64,000 nt of DNA from Desulfuromonas sp. (GCA_002868905.1 PKUA01000028.1:40207-104206), one strand, 5' to 3'. Shown: positions 8,368-16,937, numbered from the stretch's first letter. Numbers and translations are program-made. Notes: generated by a model not told the origin, from the letters alone.

Positions 8368-8776
8368 GCCAATTTCTGCCCGCTCAAGCACAAGGGCCCC
8401 CACCTGGAAAGGTGCCGGCCCGGACATCTCTCAAATTTTCTAAAATCCTTGGCTTATCGCTTCAGATCTGCCAGATTTCTCTGCCGCGGCGATTTCTTCC
8501 TGCCCTCGCCGATCCAACCCAAAACATCACTGACCTTGAACGGCTATCGAATGAAATGCCAACCGAGCCCAACGATAGACTCCCTCTTTTTTGGCCCGAG
8601 ACCAGCGCTCACGACCGCCTTGTGCGCATCCGGTATTTTGCAACCTCTTTTCGCATCAGCTGAAAAACTGGACTCCCGCAGTTTACGGTTGGCCGCATCA
8701 CCCTCGATGACAATGATTCGTAGTTTCTTCAAGCCCCCACATCTGCCGATTAACACGAGCCCCCCCCTCAAAGGTG
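8368..8776. other. Intergenic region without a recognisable gene
   Basis: Short frames on both strands were examined. One minus-strand frame (8544-8795) has a short run, KKLRIIVIEGDAANRKL, reminiscent of a response-regulator N-terminus, but it lacks the conserved aspartates and ends quickly. At best it is a decayed fragment. Nothing here is supportable as a gene. Confidence 0.3.
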
Positions 8777-8810
8777 AAGGGCCGCCCACGCTCACGGGCG
8801 GCCCTTCTTT
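8777..8810 (+). terminator. Strong hairpin terminator downstream of hcp remnant
   Basis: An 11-bp stem, AAGGGCCGCCC/GGGCGGCCCTT (8777-8787 and 8796-8806). A T-rich tail follows on the plus strand. It may also stop minus-strand transcripts coming from the hcp remnant, 10 bp away. Confidence 0.65.
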
Positions 8811-8819
8811 TCCATTATC

Positions 8820-9334
8820 TCAACCCAGGATTTGCCCCAGGTCCTCATCAGCTGTTGTAATCGGGCCGATGTTGTAGTTCTCGACCAGGAAATTGAGCAC
8901 GTTAGGCGTCACGAACGCCGGCAGACTCGGACCGATTTTGATGTTTTTGATCCCAAGGTGAAGCAGGGTCAGCAGGATTGCGACCGCTTTCTGCTCGTAC
9001 CAGGAGAGAACCAAGGAGAGCGGCAAGTCGCTGACACCACACTCAAAGGCATCGGATAGGGGCAGGGCGACCTGGATGGCACTGTAGGCATCATTACACT
9101 GACCAACATCGAGAAGACGTGGGATACCGTCGATATCACCGAGGTCCATCTTGTTGAAACGGAACTTGCCACAGGCCAGGGTCAAGATGACAGTGTCTTT
9201 CGGGGCCTTCTCGGCAAACTCGGTGTAGTAGTTGCGGCCCGACTTGGCGCCATCGCAACCACCACCCAGGAAGAAGGGCTTGATAGCACCTCCCTTCACA
9301 CCCTCGAGCACGTTGTCGGCAACAAAAACAGTCA
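8820..9334 (-). pseudogene. hcp: Hydroxylamine reductase (hybrid cluster protein), 5'-truncated
   Basis: About 171 residues closely match the C-terminal third of Hcp: [68 protein letters not shown] and [14 protein letters not shown]. The Cys residues in CDGA, ACGKF and QCND, several of them hybrid-cluster ligands, remain. The frame is closed by TGA immediately upstream of the TTG at 9334. The N-terminal two thirds, which binds the cubane cluster and starts the hybrid domain, is absent from the neighbouring DNA, so this is a deletion remnant rather than a working enzyme. The breakpoint lies about 130 bp from the octahaem cytochrome start. Confidence 0.85.
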
Positions 9335-9460
9335 ATCATTTCCAGAGAAGTCATATCCCAGGTAATTTGTTGGCTAATTTGACGAACCAGAAAACTTAGG
9401 TAGGTTTAACTTGGGTTTTGAATCGTTAAGACAAACATTTATCCAGCGAAGGAGGTTGAG

Positions 9461-10783
9461 ATGAAGACGTTAAGACTGTTGTCGATTCTGTTGCTAGGTG
9501 GTTTTTTGATTGCGAGCGCTTCATATGCAACGGACAAATGCCTCACATGCCACAAGAACAGCAACCCTGCTCTTTATTTACAGTGGAAGGATTCTGGGCA
9601 TGGCAAAAATGGCATTGGCTGCCTGGACTGTCATGAGGCCAAGGAGAGCGATGTCGATGCCTTCAAGCACAATGGCGAAACCATTGCCACCCTGGTTACA
9701 CCGAAAGATTGCGGCAAGTGCCATGAACAAATTGAAAAGGAAACCAGTGCCTCTTATCATGCCCATGCCGGGGAGATTCTGGCCTCAAAGGATGCCTACC
9801 TGGCGCACGCTGCAGGCGGGAACCCGATTGTCATTGTCGGTTGTGAGTCATGCCACGGTGCCAAGGTGATCATCGACCCCGACGCGCCCAACAAGCTCTC
9901 CCCCCTCACTTGGCCCAACAGCGGCATCGGGCGTCTGAATCCCGACGGCTCGAAGGGGGCCTGCAACGCCTGTCACTCGCGTCACTCGTTCTCCAAGTAC
10001 CAGGCCCGCCAGCCCGAGAACTGCGGCAAATGCCACCTGGGCCCAGACCATCCGCAAAAAGAGATCTATGAAGAGTCGAAACACGGTATTGCCTACTATG
10101 GCTACCGTGATCGCCTTAATCTGGATAGCGATAAATGGGTTGTCGGTGAAGACTATTATGAAGCACCAACCTGTTCGACATGCCACATGAGCGCCACAAA
10201 AAATCAACCTGTCACTCATGATGTCGGTATGCGGATCTCCTGGACCCTGCGTCCACCAGTATCCAAACACAAGGACAACTGGGAAAAGAAACGCGCCAAC
10301 ATGCAGGATGTCTGCTCGAATTGCCATCAAAAGCGTTTCGTGAACGGTCACTACTTCCAATACGACGCACTGGTGAATCTTTACAATGAGAAGTTCGCCA
10401 AACCAGCCGGTGAAATCATGAAGATAATCAAAGACGCCGGTGTTATGGAAAGTCCGGCCGCGTTTTCCAATCAAGTAGAATGGGAATATTGGGAGCTATG
10501 GCATCATGAAGGACGTCGCGCACGGATGGGCGCGGCGATGATGGGTCCGGACTATGCCTGGTGGCACGGCATCTATGATGTGGCGCACAACTTTTATTTC
10601 AAGTTCATCCCGGAAGCACGGCACTACAACAACAAAAAGGTTAATGCCTACATCGATAACCTGCTGACCAATGACCCAATGCACACCTGGTTGAGCAAGA
10701 ACACCGGAGAAATCAAGAAGTCTATCAACGACGGCGAGTTCCAGAAAACCTATGAGCAGCTATTTGATAAAAAAATGATGTAG
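9461..10783 (+). CDS. Octahaem c-type cytochrome, hydroxylamine oxidoreductase-like
   Basis: 440 residues with an AGGAGG site and a cleavable signal ending ASYA. There are eight CXXCH haem sites, with first Cys at residues 27, 54, 84, 128, 168, 188, 238 and 285. A haem-free C-terminal domain contains MMGPDYAWWHGIYDVAHNFYFKF. This spacing and tail fit the HAO family (multihaem Cytochrome_C_HAO), including the reductive epsilon-proteobacterial-type enzymes that reduce nitrite or hydroxylamine to ammonium. It is exported and matured in the periplasm. Whether the P460 cross-linking tyrosine is present needs an alignment. It stands alone: no NapC/CycX-type quinol dehydrogenase gene adjoins it. The hcp remnant next door fits a former nitrogen-oxide locus. 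Confidence 0.88.
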   Translation: MKTLRLLSILLLGGFLIASASYATDKCLTCHKNSNPALYLQWKDSGHGKNGIGCLDCHEAKESDVDAFKHNGETIATLVTPKDCGKCHEQIEKETSASYHAHAGEILASKDAYLAHAAGGNPIVIVGCESCHGAKVIIDPDAPNKLSPLTWPNSGIGRLNPDGSKGACNACHSRHSFSKYQARQPENCGKCHLGPDHPQKEIYEESKHGIAYYGYRDRLNLDSDKWVVGEDYYEAPTCSTCHMSATKNQPVTHDVGMRISWTLRPPVSKHKDNWEKKRANMQDVCSNCHQKRFVNGHYFQYDALVNLYNEKFAKPAGEIMKIIKDAGVMESPAAFSNQVEWEYWELWHHEGRRARMGAAMMGPDYAWWHGIYDVAHNFYFKFIPEARHYNNKKVNAYIDNLLTNDPMHTWLSKNTGEIKKSINDGEFQKTYEQLFDKKMM

Positions 10784-10797
10784 CCGATTTAATTGTC

Positions 10798-10842
10798 AAT
10801 TCAAAAGGCCCCACTTTCTATAGAGGTGGGGCCTTTTGAATT
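10798..10842 (+). terminator. Rho-independent terminator after the octahaem cytochrome
   Basis: A perfect 17-bp inverted repeat (AATTCAAAAGGCCCCAC and its complement, 10798-10814 and 10826-10842). Its A-rich left and T-rich right flanks make it usable in both directions. Confidence 0.85.
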
Positions 10843-10885
10843 AAGAGATGCGTCATCAACTCAATGCGGGAAAATCGCAAATAAT

Positions 10886-11023
10886 TTAATGGTCATGCTT
10901 TCCTCCGGCAGGGCCGCCAGCCTCACCGTGATGGGCCGCATTCCCTTTGATTAGATTATGCAACCCTTCTACATAGTGTGTAAACACGACATACAACTCG
11001 ACAAATTCACGATCGTCTAACAC
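10886..11023 (-). CDS. Small His-rich-tailed ORF, doubtful
   Basis: A 45-codon frame from GTG 11023 to TAA 10886. It reads LDDREFVELYVVFTHYVEGL then a tail ending in HHGEAGG...GKHDH. The sequence looks protein-like, with amphipathic helical character and a His/Gly tail as in metal- or haem-related proteins. But it is short, has no clear ribosome-binding site and is bounded upstream by a stop. It lies between a terminator and a moeA fragment, so it may be the end of a deleted gene. Not recognised. Confidence 0.3.
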   Translation of the reverse strand: MLDDREFVELYVVFTHYVEGLHNLIKGNAAHHGEAGGPAGGKHDH

Positions 11024-11034
11024 ACTTTCGTCTT

Positions 11035-11124
11035 ACAGCCACCAACGCAATTCTCGCTGTGCCGGTCGGCATGGAAAACCTGGCAAAAGGCTCCGAAGTC
11101 GAGGTCTTGCTGCTTAATCCGTAA
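11035..11124 (+). pseudogene. MoeA-like C-terminal remnant
   Basis: An open stretch ending in TAA at 11122-11124 encodes TNAILAVPVGMENLAKGSEV then EVLLLNP. This is the typical end of molybdopterin molybdenumtransferase (MoeA/gephyrin domain IV, where a GxxxLxxGxxVEVLLL pattern closes the protein). No start or upstream domain exists, so it is a 3' fragment left by a deletion. Confidence 0.55.
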
Positions 11125-11219
11125 TCCGTCAAACAGGGCATCTACGTTCGGCATTGACAACCTTATCCCCACCAAATCCACTAAAAACGCGAGGGATTAA
11201 ATTGTTTTTACCAATTAAA

Positions 11220-11249
11220 TTGAGCACAAAAATAGTAAACTTCTATAAA
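11220..11249 (+). promoter_or_regulatory. Putative sigma-70 promoter of the zinc-ribbon gene
   Basis: TTGAGC at 11220-11225 and TATAAA at 11244-11249 with an 18-bp spacer, in an AT-rich stretch. The leader to the ATG at 11363 would be about 105 nt. Confidence 0.4.
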
Positions 11250-11362
11250 ATCGAGTATAGTTGAGGAAAGTACAATGCGGTTTTGCACCATTTTTGCTGC
11301 GAATGGGTCGCCCCGAAAGGGATTGAATCCTGTAAAAAAAGGAGGAGAAAGGCCGCAAAACA

Positions 11363-11668
11363 ATGGCCGAAGTCTTACATCTTCGCTGTGAACACTGTGG
11401 CGAGCCTCTCGCCGACAGATCTGAAGCTTACTGTCCTACCTGCAATCTCAATCTTTGTTACCGGGCCATGCCGATCCTGCTCGGCATGCTCTTCCCATGG
11501 ACTCGAATGGCCCGGCCTGTACCCGCACGGGTAGCTCAACCTAGCTACTTTCAGGTTCACAGCTATGACGATGAGCCCTGTATTTTCGTTGATTATCCGC
11601 GGGAGAAATCACAACGCATCCGGGTGGGCGCCTACGAAGAGGAACTCTGCATCATGGTGACCTACTGA
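11363..11668 (+). CDS. Zinc-ribbon hypothetical protein
   Basis: 101 residues. Two CxxC pairs near the N-terminus (CEHCGEPL and CPTCNLNLC, residues about 9-27) form a probable zinc ribbon. A short hydrophobic segment (AMPILLGMLFPW) and an acidic, beta-like C-terminus with repeated xxxEEPCIFVDY/EELCIMVTY phrases follow. A purine-rich AGGAGG lies about 17 bases upstream, farther than ideal. The gene has its own promoter-like sequence and is followed by a hairpin terminator, so it is probably monocistronic. I do not recognise the family. Confidence 0.6.
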   Translation: MAEVLHLRCEHCGEPLADRSEAYCPTCNLNLCYRAMPILLGMLFPWTRMARPVPARVAQPSYFQVHSYDDEPCIFVDYPREKSQRIRVGAYEEELCIMVTY

Positions 11669-11701
11669 CACCCAGTGTGTCCAGCCTGATGGTTCAGTCA
11701 T

Positions 11702-11740
11702 AAAAAAAGAGGCGAAACCGCAAGCGGCTTCGCCTCTCAT
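11702..11740 (-). terminator. Bidirectional terminator, zinc-ribbon gene / glt operon
   Basis: Stem GAGGCGAA-(A)CCGC...GCGG-CTTCGCCTC at 11709-11736. A run of seven A residues on the left gives a T tail for minus-strand transcripts. It lies 34 bp after the zinc-ribbon stop and about 140 bp past the end of the glutamate synthase operon. Confidence 0.65.
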
Positions 11741-11876
11741 TATTGCTGAACCTTCCAGACTGATCAAAAAGCTTTAGATGCAAGGCGTCCGATGATCGAG
11801 GAGAGAGGCCTAGCGATCGCTACGCCGCAATGACGAGATCGAGGGGAACGCAGCAGATAAAGTTTTTCCATCAACC

Positions 11877-14189
11877 TCAGACCACCTGCTCCATCGCCCA
11901 GACCCCGCAGGGACAGATCCCGGCGCAGATGCTGCAACCGATACAGACGTCGTCATCCGAAACGTATTCGAAAGATCCGCCCTCCTTCTCGACCCGCCGA
12001 ATCGCTCCCTCGGGACAGGCCTCGAGACACATGGAGCAGTCCCGGCAGGTACCGCAGGAAATACAGCGCAGAGACTCGTCCTTGGCGTCGGACACGCAGA
12101 ACTTGCCGCGGTTGCGCGGTTTGAACAGCTCCTTCGACAGGCAGGACTGGTTGATCATCTCCGGCTTCTGCACCGGAACGATCTCCTCGCCGGCGAAATA
12201 GGCATCGATATACTGCGCAACTTCCTGACCGTCGCCGATGGCGTGGGTCAGCAGGCCCGGCTTGACGGTGTCACCAATGGCGAAGACCTTTTCATCTCGC
12301 ACCGAGCGGTTACACCCGTCGACATCCATCATACCCCGATCGGTCAGCCATTCACGCGGCAGGAACGAGAGGTCCGGCCGCTCGCCGATAGCGATGATGA
12401 CGTCGTCAGCCTCGATCAGTTCGCCGTCCTTGGTCCAGAGCCCTTCCTCGGTCACCTTGTCGGTAAATACCGGCCAGCGGACCTCGCCACCGAGCGCCTT
12501 GACGTGATCGATCTCCTTCTTGAAGGCGGCCGGGCGCTGGATATCGATAGCGACGACTTTCTCCGCCCCCATGGCGTAGGCGCCGAGGCAGACGTCCATG
12601 CCGGCGTTACCGGCTCCGAGCACGACCACCCGTTTGCCGACCTTCGGGCGTTCACCGGCGTTGACCTGCTTGAGGAAATCAAGCCCCTTGACCATCCGCT
12701 CATGGCCGGGGAACGGGATCACCACTGCGTTGTGAGCACCCGAGGCGATGGCGAGCGCGTCGAAGTCGGCCTGGATCTGCCCGAACATAGCGGGGTCAAC
12801 CTTGGAATTAACCTTGACCTCAATACCGATATCCTTGATCCGCTTGATCTCGGAGGAGAGGCTCTCATCCGGCAAACGCTCGGTCGGAATGACCTGGCGC
12901 AACTTGCCGCCAACTTCGCTGTCCGCCTCGAACACGGTCACGTCGTGCCCGAGCAGCTTCAGCTGCCAGGCGGCGGAGAGCCCCCCTGGGCCACCGCCGA
13001 TCACCGCGACCTTCTTCCCACTGGCCGGCTTGGTCGGCGGGGCGCCCACATCACGGGAGAGCTGACCGAGTTCTTTCATGGCGACCGGCTTATCGACATA
13101 GCGTCGACTGCAGGCGTCCATGCAGAGATTGGGGCAGACCTCACCGCAGACGCTGGCGGGGAATGGCGAATACTTCAGCACCAGCTCCAGGGCTTCCTCG
13201 AATTTCCCCTGGCGCAGCAGGTTGATCCGATCCTGGGTCGGGATGTTGGAGGGGCAGGCGACCTGGCAGGGAGCACCGAAGCGCTTGTCCTGCCAATGGG
13301 GAATTTTCAGGCGGTTGGCACCGGCATTGACCAGACCGCCGACCGCATCGTAATCATCTTTGACCACATCGCCGAAGATGCTCCCTTCGACCCACTTCTG
13401 CTCACGGAATTCACGCATGGTGATGCGACTGCGAACATTCCGTTCTTCGTAGGTCTTGGCGACGATCTTCTTCCACTGGGAAAAATCGGTCAGCTCCTCG
13501 GCCAGGCCGGGTCGCCCGATCTTCTCAAGAAAAAGAGGCATATTCTCCTTGAGGAAGGCCCGGTCGGCATCGTCGAGATCGAGTTGCCAGACTTCGTCGG
13601 AGAGGTTGGCGACGTTGCCGCGGACGTAGATCGTCCCGCCGACCATGCCGACACAGGCGCGGTCGCCGAGGACCGATTCGAGGTCCTCGCAGCCGTAGCC
13701 GCAGACCACTCCGATCCCCCCACCGACGAACTCGAAGGAGAAGGAGCCGGTGTTCTTCAGCACCCAGAACTCCGGTGGCTCGTAAGCCGGGTCGTGTTTC
13801 ATCAATGAGCCGGAGCGGGTTCCGACCCGACCGGCGACGTAAATCTTGCCGCTCGCCGCGCAGTGGGCGGTGGTGTCGCCGCCGTCGCCGAGGATCGTCA
13901 CCTCACCGCCTGCCAGCAGCCAGCCGGCATCGGCCGGAGCCGAGCCGTCAACCACGATCTCGGTTCCATCGAGAGCGAAGGATCCGAGGCGCTGCCCCGG
14001 GTTTTTCACCCGGAACTTGAGTTGGCTTCCGTCTTCGTTCCAGAGCGGGCCACCTATATCGTGATGCCCCGAAGAGAGCACCTCGAACTCGGTCTCCCCC
14101 TGGTCGAGGGCCGCGTAGATCTGCTGCAGCAGTTTCTGGGTCGATATCCGTTGGTTATTCTGGTCAAAACCGATGATTTTGGCAGCCAT
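11877..14189 (-). CDS. Glutamate synthase GXGXG domain fused to GltD-like reductase with ferredoxin tail
   Basis: 770 residues from the ATG at 14189. Three modules are seen. Residues about 1-230 are the GXGXG beta-helix domain of glutamate synthase (LDGTEIVVDGSAPADAGW, GDGGDTTAHCAASGKIYVAG, GGIGVVCGYGCEDLESVLG). About 290-680 is a GltD-like FAD/NAD(P)H oxidoreductase: N-terminal Cys-rich Fe-S segments (CQVACPSNIPTQDRI, CGEVCPNLCMDACSR) and two Rossmann motifs (VAVIGGGPGGLSAAWQL, VVVLGAGNAGMDVC). A C-terminal part has two [4Fe-4S] motifs (CISCGTCRDCSMCLEACPEG, CIGCSICAGICPCG). It would supply electrons and the GXGXG domain to the FMN synthase subunit. It is last in a three-gene operon, 10 bp after the FMN subunit gene. 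The fusion is unusual compared with separate archaeal-type subunits. Confidence 0.88.
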   Translation of the reverse strand: MAAKIIGFDQNNQRISTQKLLQQIYAALDQGETEFEVLSSGHHDIGGPLWNEDGSQLKFRVKNPGQRLGSFALDGTEIVVDGSAPADAGWLLAGGEVTILGDGGDTTAHCAASGKIYVAGRVGTRSGSLMKHDPAYEPPEFWVLKNTGSFSFEFVGGGIGVVCGYGCEDLESVLGDRACVGMVGGTIYVRGNVANLSDEVWQLDLDDADRAFLKENMPLFLEKIGRPGLAEELTDFSQWKKIVAKTYEERNVRSRITMREFREQKWVEGSIFGDVVKDDYDAVGGLVNAGANRLKIPHWQDKRFGAPCQVACPSNIPTQDRINLLRQGKFEEALELVLKYSPFPASVCGEVCPNLCMDACSRRYVDKPVAMKELGQLSRDVGAPPTKPASGKKVAVIGGGPGGLSAAWQLKLLGHDVTVFEADSEVGGKLRQVIPTERLPDESLSSEIKRIKDIGIEVKVNSKVDPAMFGQIQADFDALAIASGAHNAVVIPFPGHERMVKGLDFLKQVNAGERPKVGKRVVVLGAGNAGMDVCLGAYAMGAEKVVAIDIQRPAAFKKEIDHVKALGGEVRWPVFTDKVTEEGLWTKDGELIEADDVIIAIGERPDLSFLPREWLTDRGMMDVDGCNRSVRDEKVFAIGDTVKPGLLTHAIGDGQEVAQYIDAYFAGEEIVPVQKPEMINQSCLSKELFKPRNRGKFCVSDAKDESLRCISCGTCRDCSMCLEACPEGAIRRVEKEGGSFEYVSDDDVCIGCSICAGICPCGVWAMEQVV

Positions 14190-14199
14190 ATCGGTCTCC

Positions 14200-15843
14200 T
14201 TAACAGGCGTACTGAATCTGCAGCTTATCGGCAACCGCATGATCCGTGGCAATCAGGGCATCCGAACGCCCGACCGGCAGGGAGCTGTTGCCGATCGGAG
14301 CCAGCAGCTTCTTGAATTCCTGATCCATGGCCAGGAAGTAATTGACGATATTCTGGGCCACCCTGTCGACATCGAGACGATGGACCAGCGGCCCTTCCTG
14401 AGTGGTGATGCCGACCGGGCAGAGCCCTGTGTTACAGGCGTTGCAGCGACCCTGGTCGTTGCCGACGCACCCGGCCATCTGCAGGATCAGTTTCCCGGTG
14501 AAGACCCCGTTGGCACCAAGGGCCATCATCTTGAACGCGTCGGCCGCCAGGTCCCCGGTCTTACCGAGGCCACCGGCCGCCCAGAGCGGAATCTGCCCCT
14601 GTCGCCCCTGGGCCACAGCCGCCAGGTAGCAGTCACGCAGCTTGGAGACGATCGGGTGCCCGGTATGGTCGAGGGAGACCTCGTGGGCCGCTCCGGTGCC
14701 GCCGTCTATGCCGTCGAGGAAAAAACCGCCGACGATGTTGTACGGGTCGCGAACCAGGTTGTTGAACACTGATACCGACGTCGCCGAAGCGGCGACCTTG
14801 ATCGCCACCGGCACGCGGAACTTGAACGCGGCATTAAAGGAGAGGAACATCTTCTGCACACTCTCCTCGATGGAGTAAAGCCCCTGGTGGTTCGGCGGCG
14901 AGAGCAGGTCAGCCTTCGGCACGCCGCGGATCGCCTGGATATGCTCGGCGACCTTGTTTGCCTGCAGCAGGCCGCCATCGCCGGGCTTCGCTCCCTGGCC
15001 GATCTTGATCAGCACGCCGGCCGGGTCTTCCACCATGTGCGGCATCGCCTTGGCGATCCGGTTCCAGCCGAAGTGCCCCGAAGCAATCTGCAGGATCATG
15101 TACTTGAGATACCTGCTTTTGAGCAACCGCACCGGAACGCCACCCTCGCCGGAGCACATCCGCACCGGCAGACCGCACTCCTCGTTGAGGTAGGCGACCG
15201 CCATGGCGACCGCTTCCCACATCCGCCAGGAGAGGGCTCCGATCGACATGTCACCGACGATGACCGGGTAAATCCAATGAACCGGCGGCGTTTTCTCCTG
15301 TGACTGCAGCAAACCCTCAGGGCCGACCCCGAGGGGAAGTTTCTTCGGCGGGAGAATCCGGCCGAACGGCGCGAGCAGGTCGAAGGTATGACGCTGAGCA
15401 TCGAGGCTCGGGTCGGTCATCTGGGAAATTCGCCCGACCCGGATCTTGTCGAGGGTCCGCTGTGCCCCCTCGAGATTCTTCCGCCCGCCACGTTTGATCG
15501 AATCCCCACCGAGACAGCGGGTCACCACCGGGTGCCGGTTGTCCGGGTTGCGCAGCGGCCCGATAGCGTCATTCGGGCAGACTTTTTCACAGATGCCGCA
15601 ACCGCGGCAGTAGTTCTTGATGGAGCGCGCCTGGCGAATCACCGGCACCGCCGAGAAGCGGGCCTTCGGCTCCGGGAACTCGCTTTCCGAGAAAACCATG
15701 CGGCGCCGTTCGACCTTCGCCTCGATCGCCCTGAACGAGCAGGCCGAGACACAGGAACCGCACAGGGTACAGCGACTGGCGTCGTAGCGGATCTTCCAGG
15801 GGAGATCGTTCGGGGTGACGTTCTGAACTCTCATTGTTTCCAT
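14200..15843 (-). CDS. gltB2: Glutamate synthase FMN-binding subunit (archaeal type)
   Basis: 547 residues with a good GGAGG site seven bases before the first ATG. Two ferredoxin-type [4Fe-4S] motifs open the protein (CTLCGSCVSACSF, CRGCGICEKVCPND). Then comes the (beta/alpha)8 FMN domain of glutamate synthase, with GQGAKPGDGG, KVAASATSVSVF, FFLDGIDGGTGAAHE, GGLGKTGDLAADAFKMMALG and the 3Fe-4S-type Cys cluster (GCVGNDQGRCNACNTGLCPVG). It makes glutamate from 2-oxoglutarate and ammonia delivered from the amidotransferase subunit. The first codons overlap the gltB1 end by 13 nt, so translation is coupled. Confidence 0.92.
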   Translation of the reverse strand: METMRVQNVTPNDLPWKIRYDASRCTLCGSCVSACSFRAIEAKVERRRMVFSESEFPEPKARFSAVPVIRQARSIKNYCRGCGICEKVCPNDAIGPLRNPDNRHPVVTRCLGGDSIKRGGRKNLEGAQRTLDKIRVGRISQMTDPSLDAQRHTFDLLAPFGRILPPKKLPLGVGPEGLLQSQEKTPPVHWIYPVIVGDMSIGALSWRMWEAVAMAVAYLNEECGLPVRMCSGEGGVPVRLLKSRYLKYMILQIASGHFGWNRIAKAMPHMVEDPAGVLIKIGQGAKPGDGGLLQANKVAEHIQAIRGVPKADLLSPPNHQGLYSIEESVQKMFLSFNAAFKFRVPVAIKVAASATSVSVFNNLVRDPYNIVGGFFLDGIDGGTGAAHEVSLDHTGHPIVSKLRDCYLAAVAQGRQGQIPLWAAGGLGKTGDLAADAFKMMALGANGVFTGKLILQMAGCVGNDQGRCNACNTGLCPVGITTQEGPLVHRLDVDRVAQNIVNYFLAMDQEFKKLLAPIGNSSLPVGRSDALIATDHAVADKLQIQYAC

Positions 15844-16937
15844 CGCTGCACCTCCAGTTCATTGGTCACGGCGACGATTTCACGTTCGTTCGGGTAAATG
15901 TCGGTCTCCCAGTCCCGCTGCGGCAACACTTCGTTGACACCGCAGACCTCGGACGAGACCACCACGGTGTCATCGGTGTGGCCGACGACCACCGGACGGA
16001 GTTTCTTGGCGTCGCAGCAGGTAAACAGGGTGTGGTCGGGCAAAACACCGATAATCGTGTTCGGCCCGTTGATTTCCAGGTGGGCCAGTGACTGGCGGAT
16101 CGCCAGCAGCTGTTCCTTGTCCTCGCGCTGCCGGATATCGTCGAACGGCAGCGGGGTCACGACATGCTTGTAGTAGTGCAACGGCCAGTTCAACTCACGA
16201 TGCACGTAGTGCAGGGTATAGAGGAAACACTGCGAATCGGACTCGAAACCGATATAACCCCGGTGCAGCTTGCGCTGAAATTCGACGTTCTTCAGATAAA
16301 AGGTGTTTTCGCCGTTGGCCAGCGCGGTATACCCCTGCAGATGAAACGGGTGGGCCGCGTAACGAACGATGTCGTAGTTGGTATTCTGCCGGCACTGGGC
16401 GGTAATCACCTTGGCGGTAAAATTCTCGTCCGGCTGCCAAAGATTGAAATAGGTGCCGATATCGCGCGGGTCACCGATCTCCTTGAGAGTGATGACGTCG
16501 GGCCAGAAGGAATAGACGAATCCCTGCTCGTCCTCCTCCAGCAACCTGCGCAGCTTCAGGCGCATGTCGAGCAGCAGCTCCTCTTTCTCCTTCGCCTCGC
16601 CATTACGGTAATGCTTCGGAAAATCGAAGGTTTCGAAAACGTAATTCGGCATGGCGTTGATATCGAGGCCCGGCTGCGGATTGGTCTCCGGGACCCACTG
16701 CATCACCCGTTGAAAGCCGGCCTCGTGCAGCATCTCCTCCGCCAACTTGATCCCCTCATCGGTGCACGCCATCGAGAGGGTCGGCAGATGCTTGTAATTC
16801 TCGAAGATTCCTCCAAGGTCATGCATGACCATGGCGAATCCGGAATTATCGTGTCCCTTCTGCTGGGACTGCATTAACTGCAGGGCCATGCTCGGGTGTA
16901 CGTAATTCAGACTTTTAATCGCTCCTATGCGACACAT
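15831..16937 (-). CDS. gltB1: Glutamate synthase glutamine-amidotransferase subunit
   Basis: 368 residues. After Met removal the N-terminal Cys2 (MCRIGAIKS) is the class II glutamine amidotransferase nucleophile. The QQKGHDNSGFAMVMHD segment and a later FLYTLHYVHRELNWP/GYIGFESDSQCF region fit the GATase-II domain, which hydrolyses glutamine and channels ammonia to the FMN domain. AGGTGT/GGAGG precedes the ATG. It is the first gene of the glt operon and has a sigma-54 promoter at 17006-17021. A separate amidotransferase subunit marks the archaeal-type GOGAT found in anaerobic bacteria. Confidence 0.9.
   Translation of the reverse strand: MCRIGAIKSLNYVHPSMALQLMQSQQKGHDNSGFAMVMHDLGGIFENYKHLPTLSMACTDEGIKLAEEMLHEAGFQRVMQWVPETNPQPGLDINAMPNYVFETFDFPKHYRNGEAKEKEELLLDMRLKLRRLLEEDEQGFVYSFWPDVITLKEIGDPRDIGTYFNLWQPDENFTAKVITAQCRQNTNYDIVRYAAHPFHLQGYTALANGENTFYLKNVEFQRKLHRGYIGFESDSQCFLYTLHYVHRELNWPLHYYKHVVTPLPFDDIRQREDKEQLLAIRQSLAHLEINGPNTIIGVLPDHTLFTCCDAKKLRPVVVGHTDDTVVVSSEVCGVNEVLPQRDWETDIYPNEREIVAVTNELEVQRWKQ

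Noticed and set aside
8544..8795. Minus-strand frame with a short response-regulator-like start (KKLRIIVIEGD)
   Set aside because: Lacks the phospho-acceptor and other receiver residues and its start lies in the terminator stem. At most a decayed fragment.
8311..8877. 188-codon plus-strand frame after the TIGR02147 promoter
   Set aside because: It crosses a strong terminator hairpin and the end of the hcp remnant, lacks a ribosome-binding site and has no domain.
11300..11335. GTCGCCCCGAAAGGGATTGAATC resembling a CRISPR repeat
   Set aside because: Single copy, with no spaced repeats and no cas genes. Not an array.
12243..13808. 521-codon plus-strand frame antisense to the glutamate synthase fusion
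   Set aside because: Shadow of a strongly conserved gene. Composition mirrors the opposite strand and no family motif is present.
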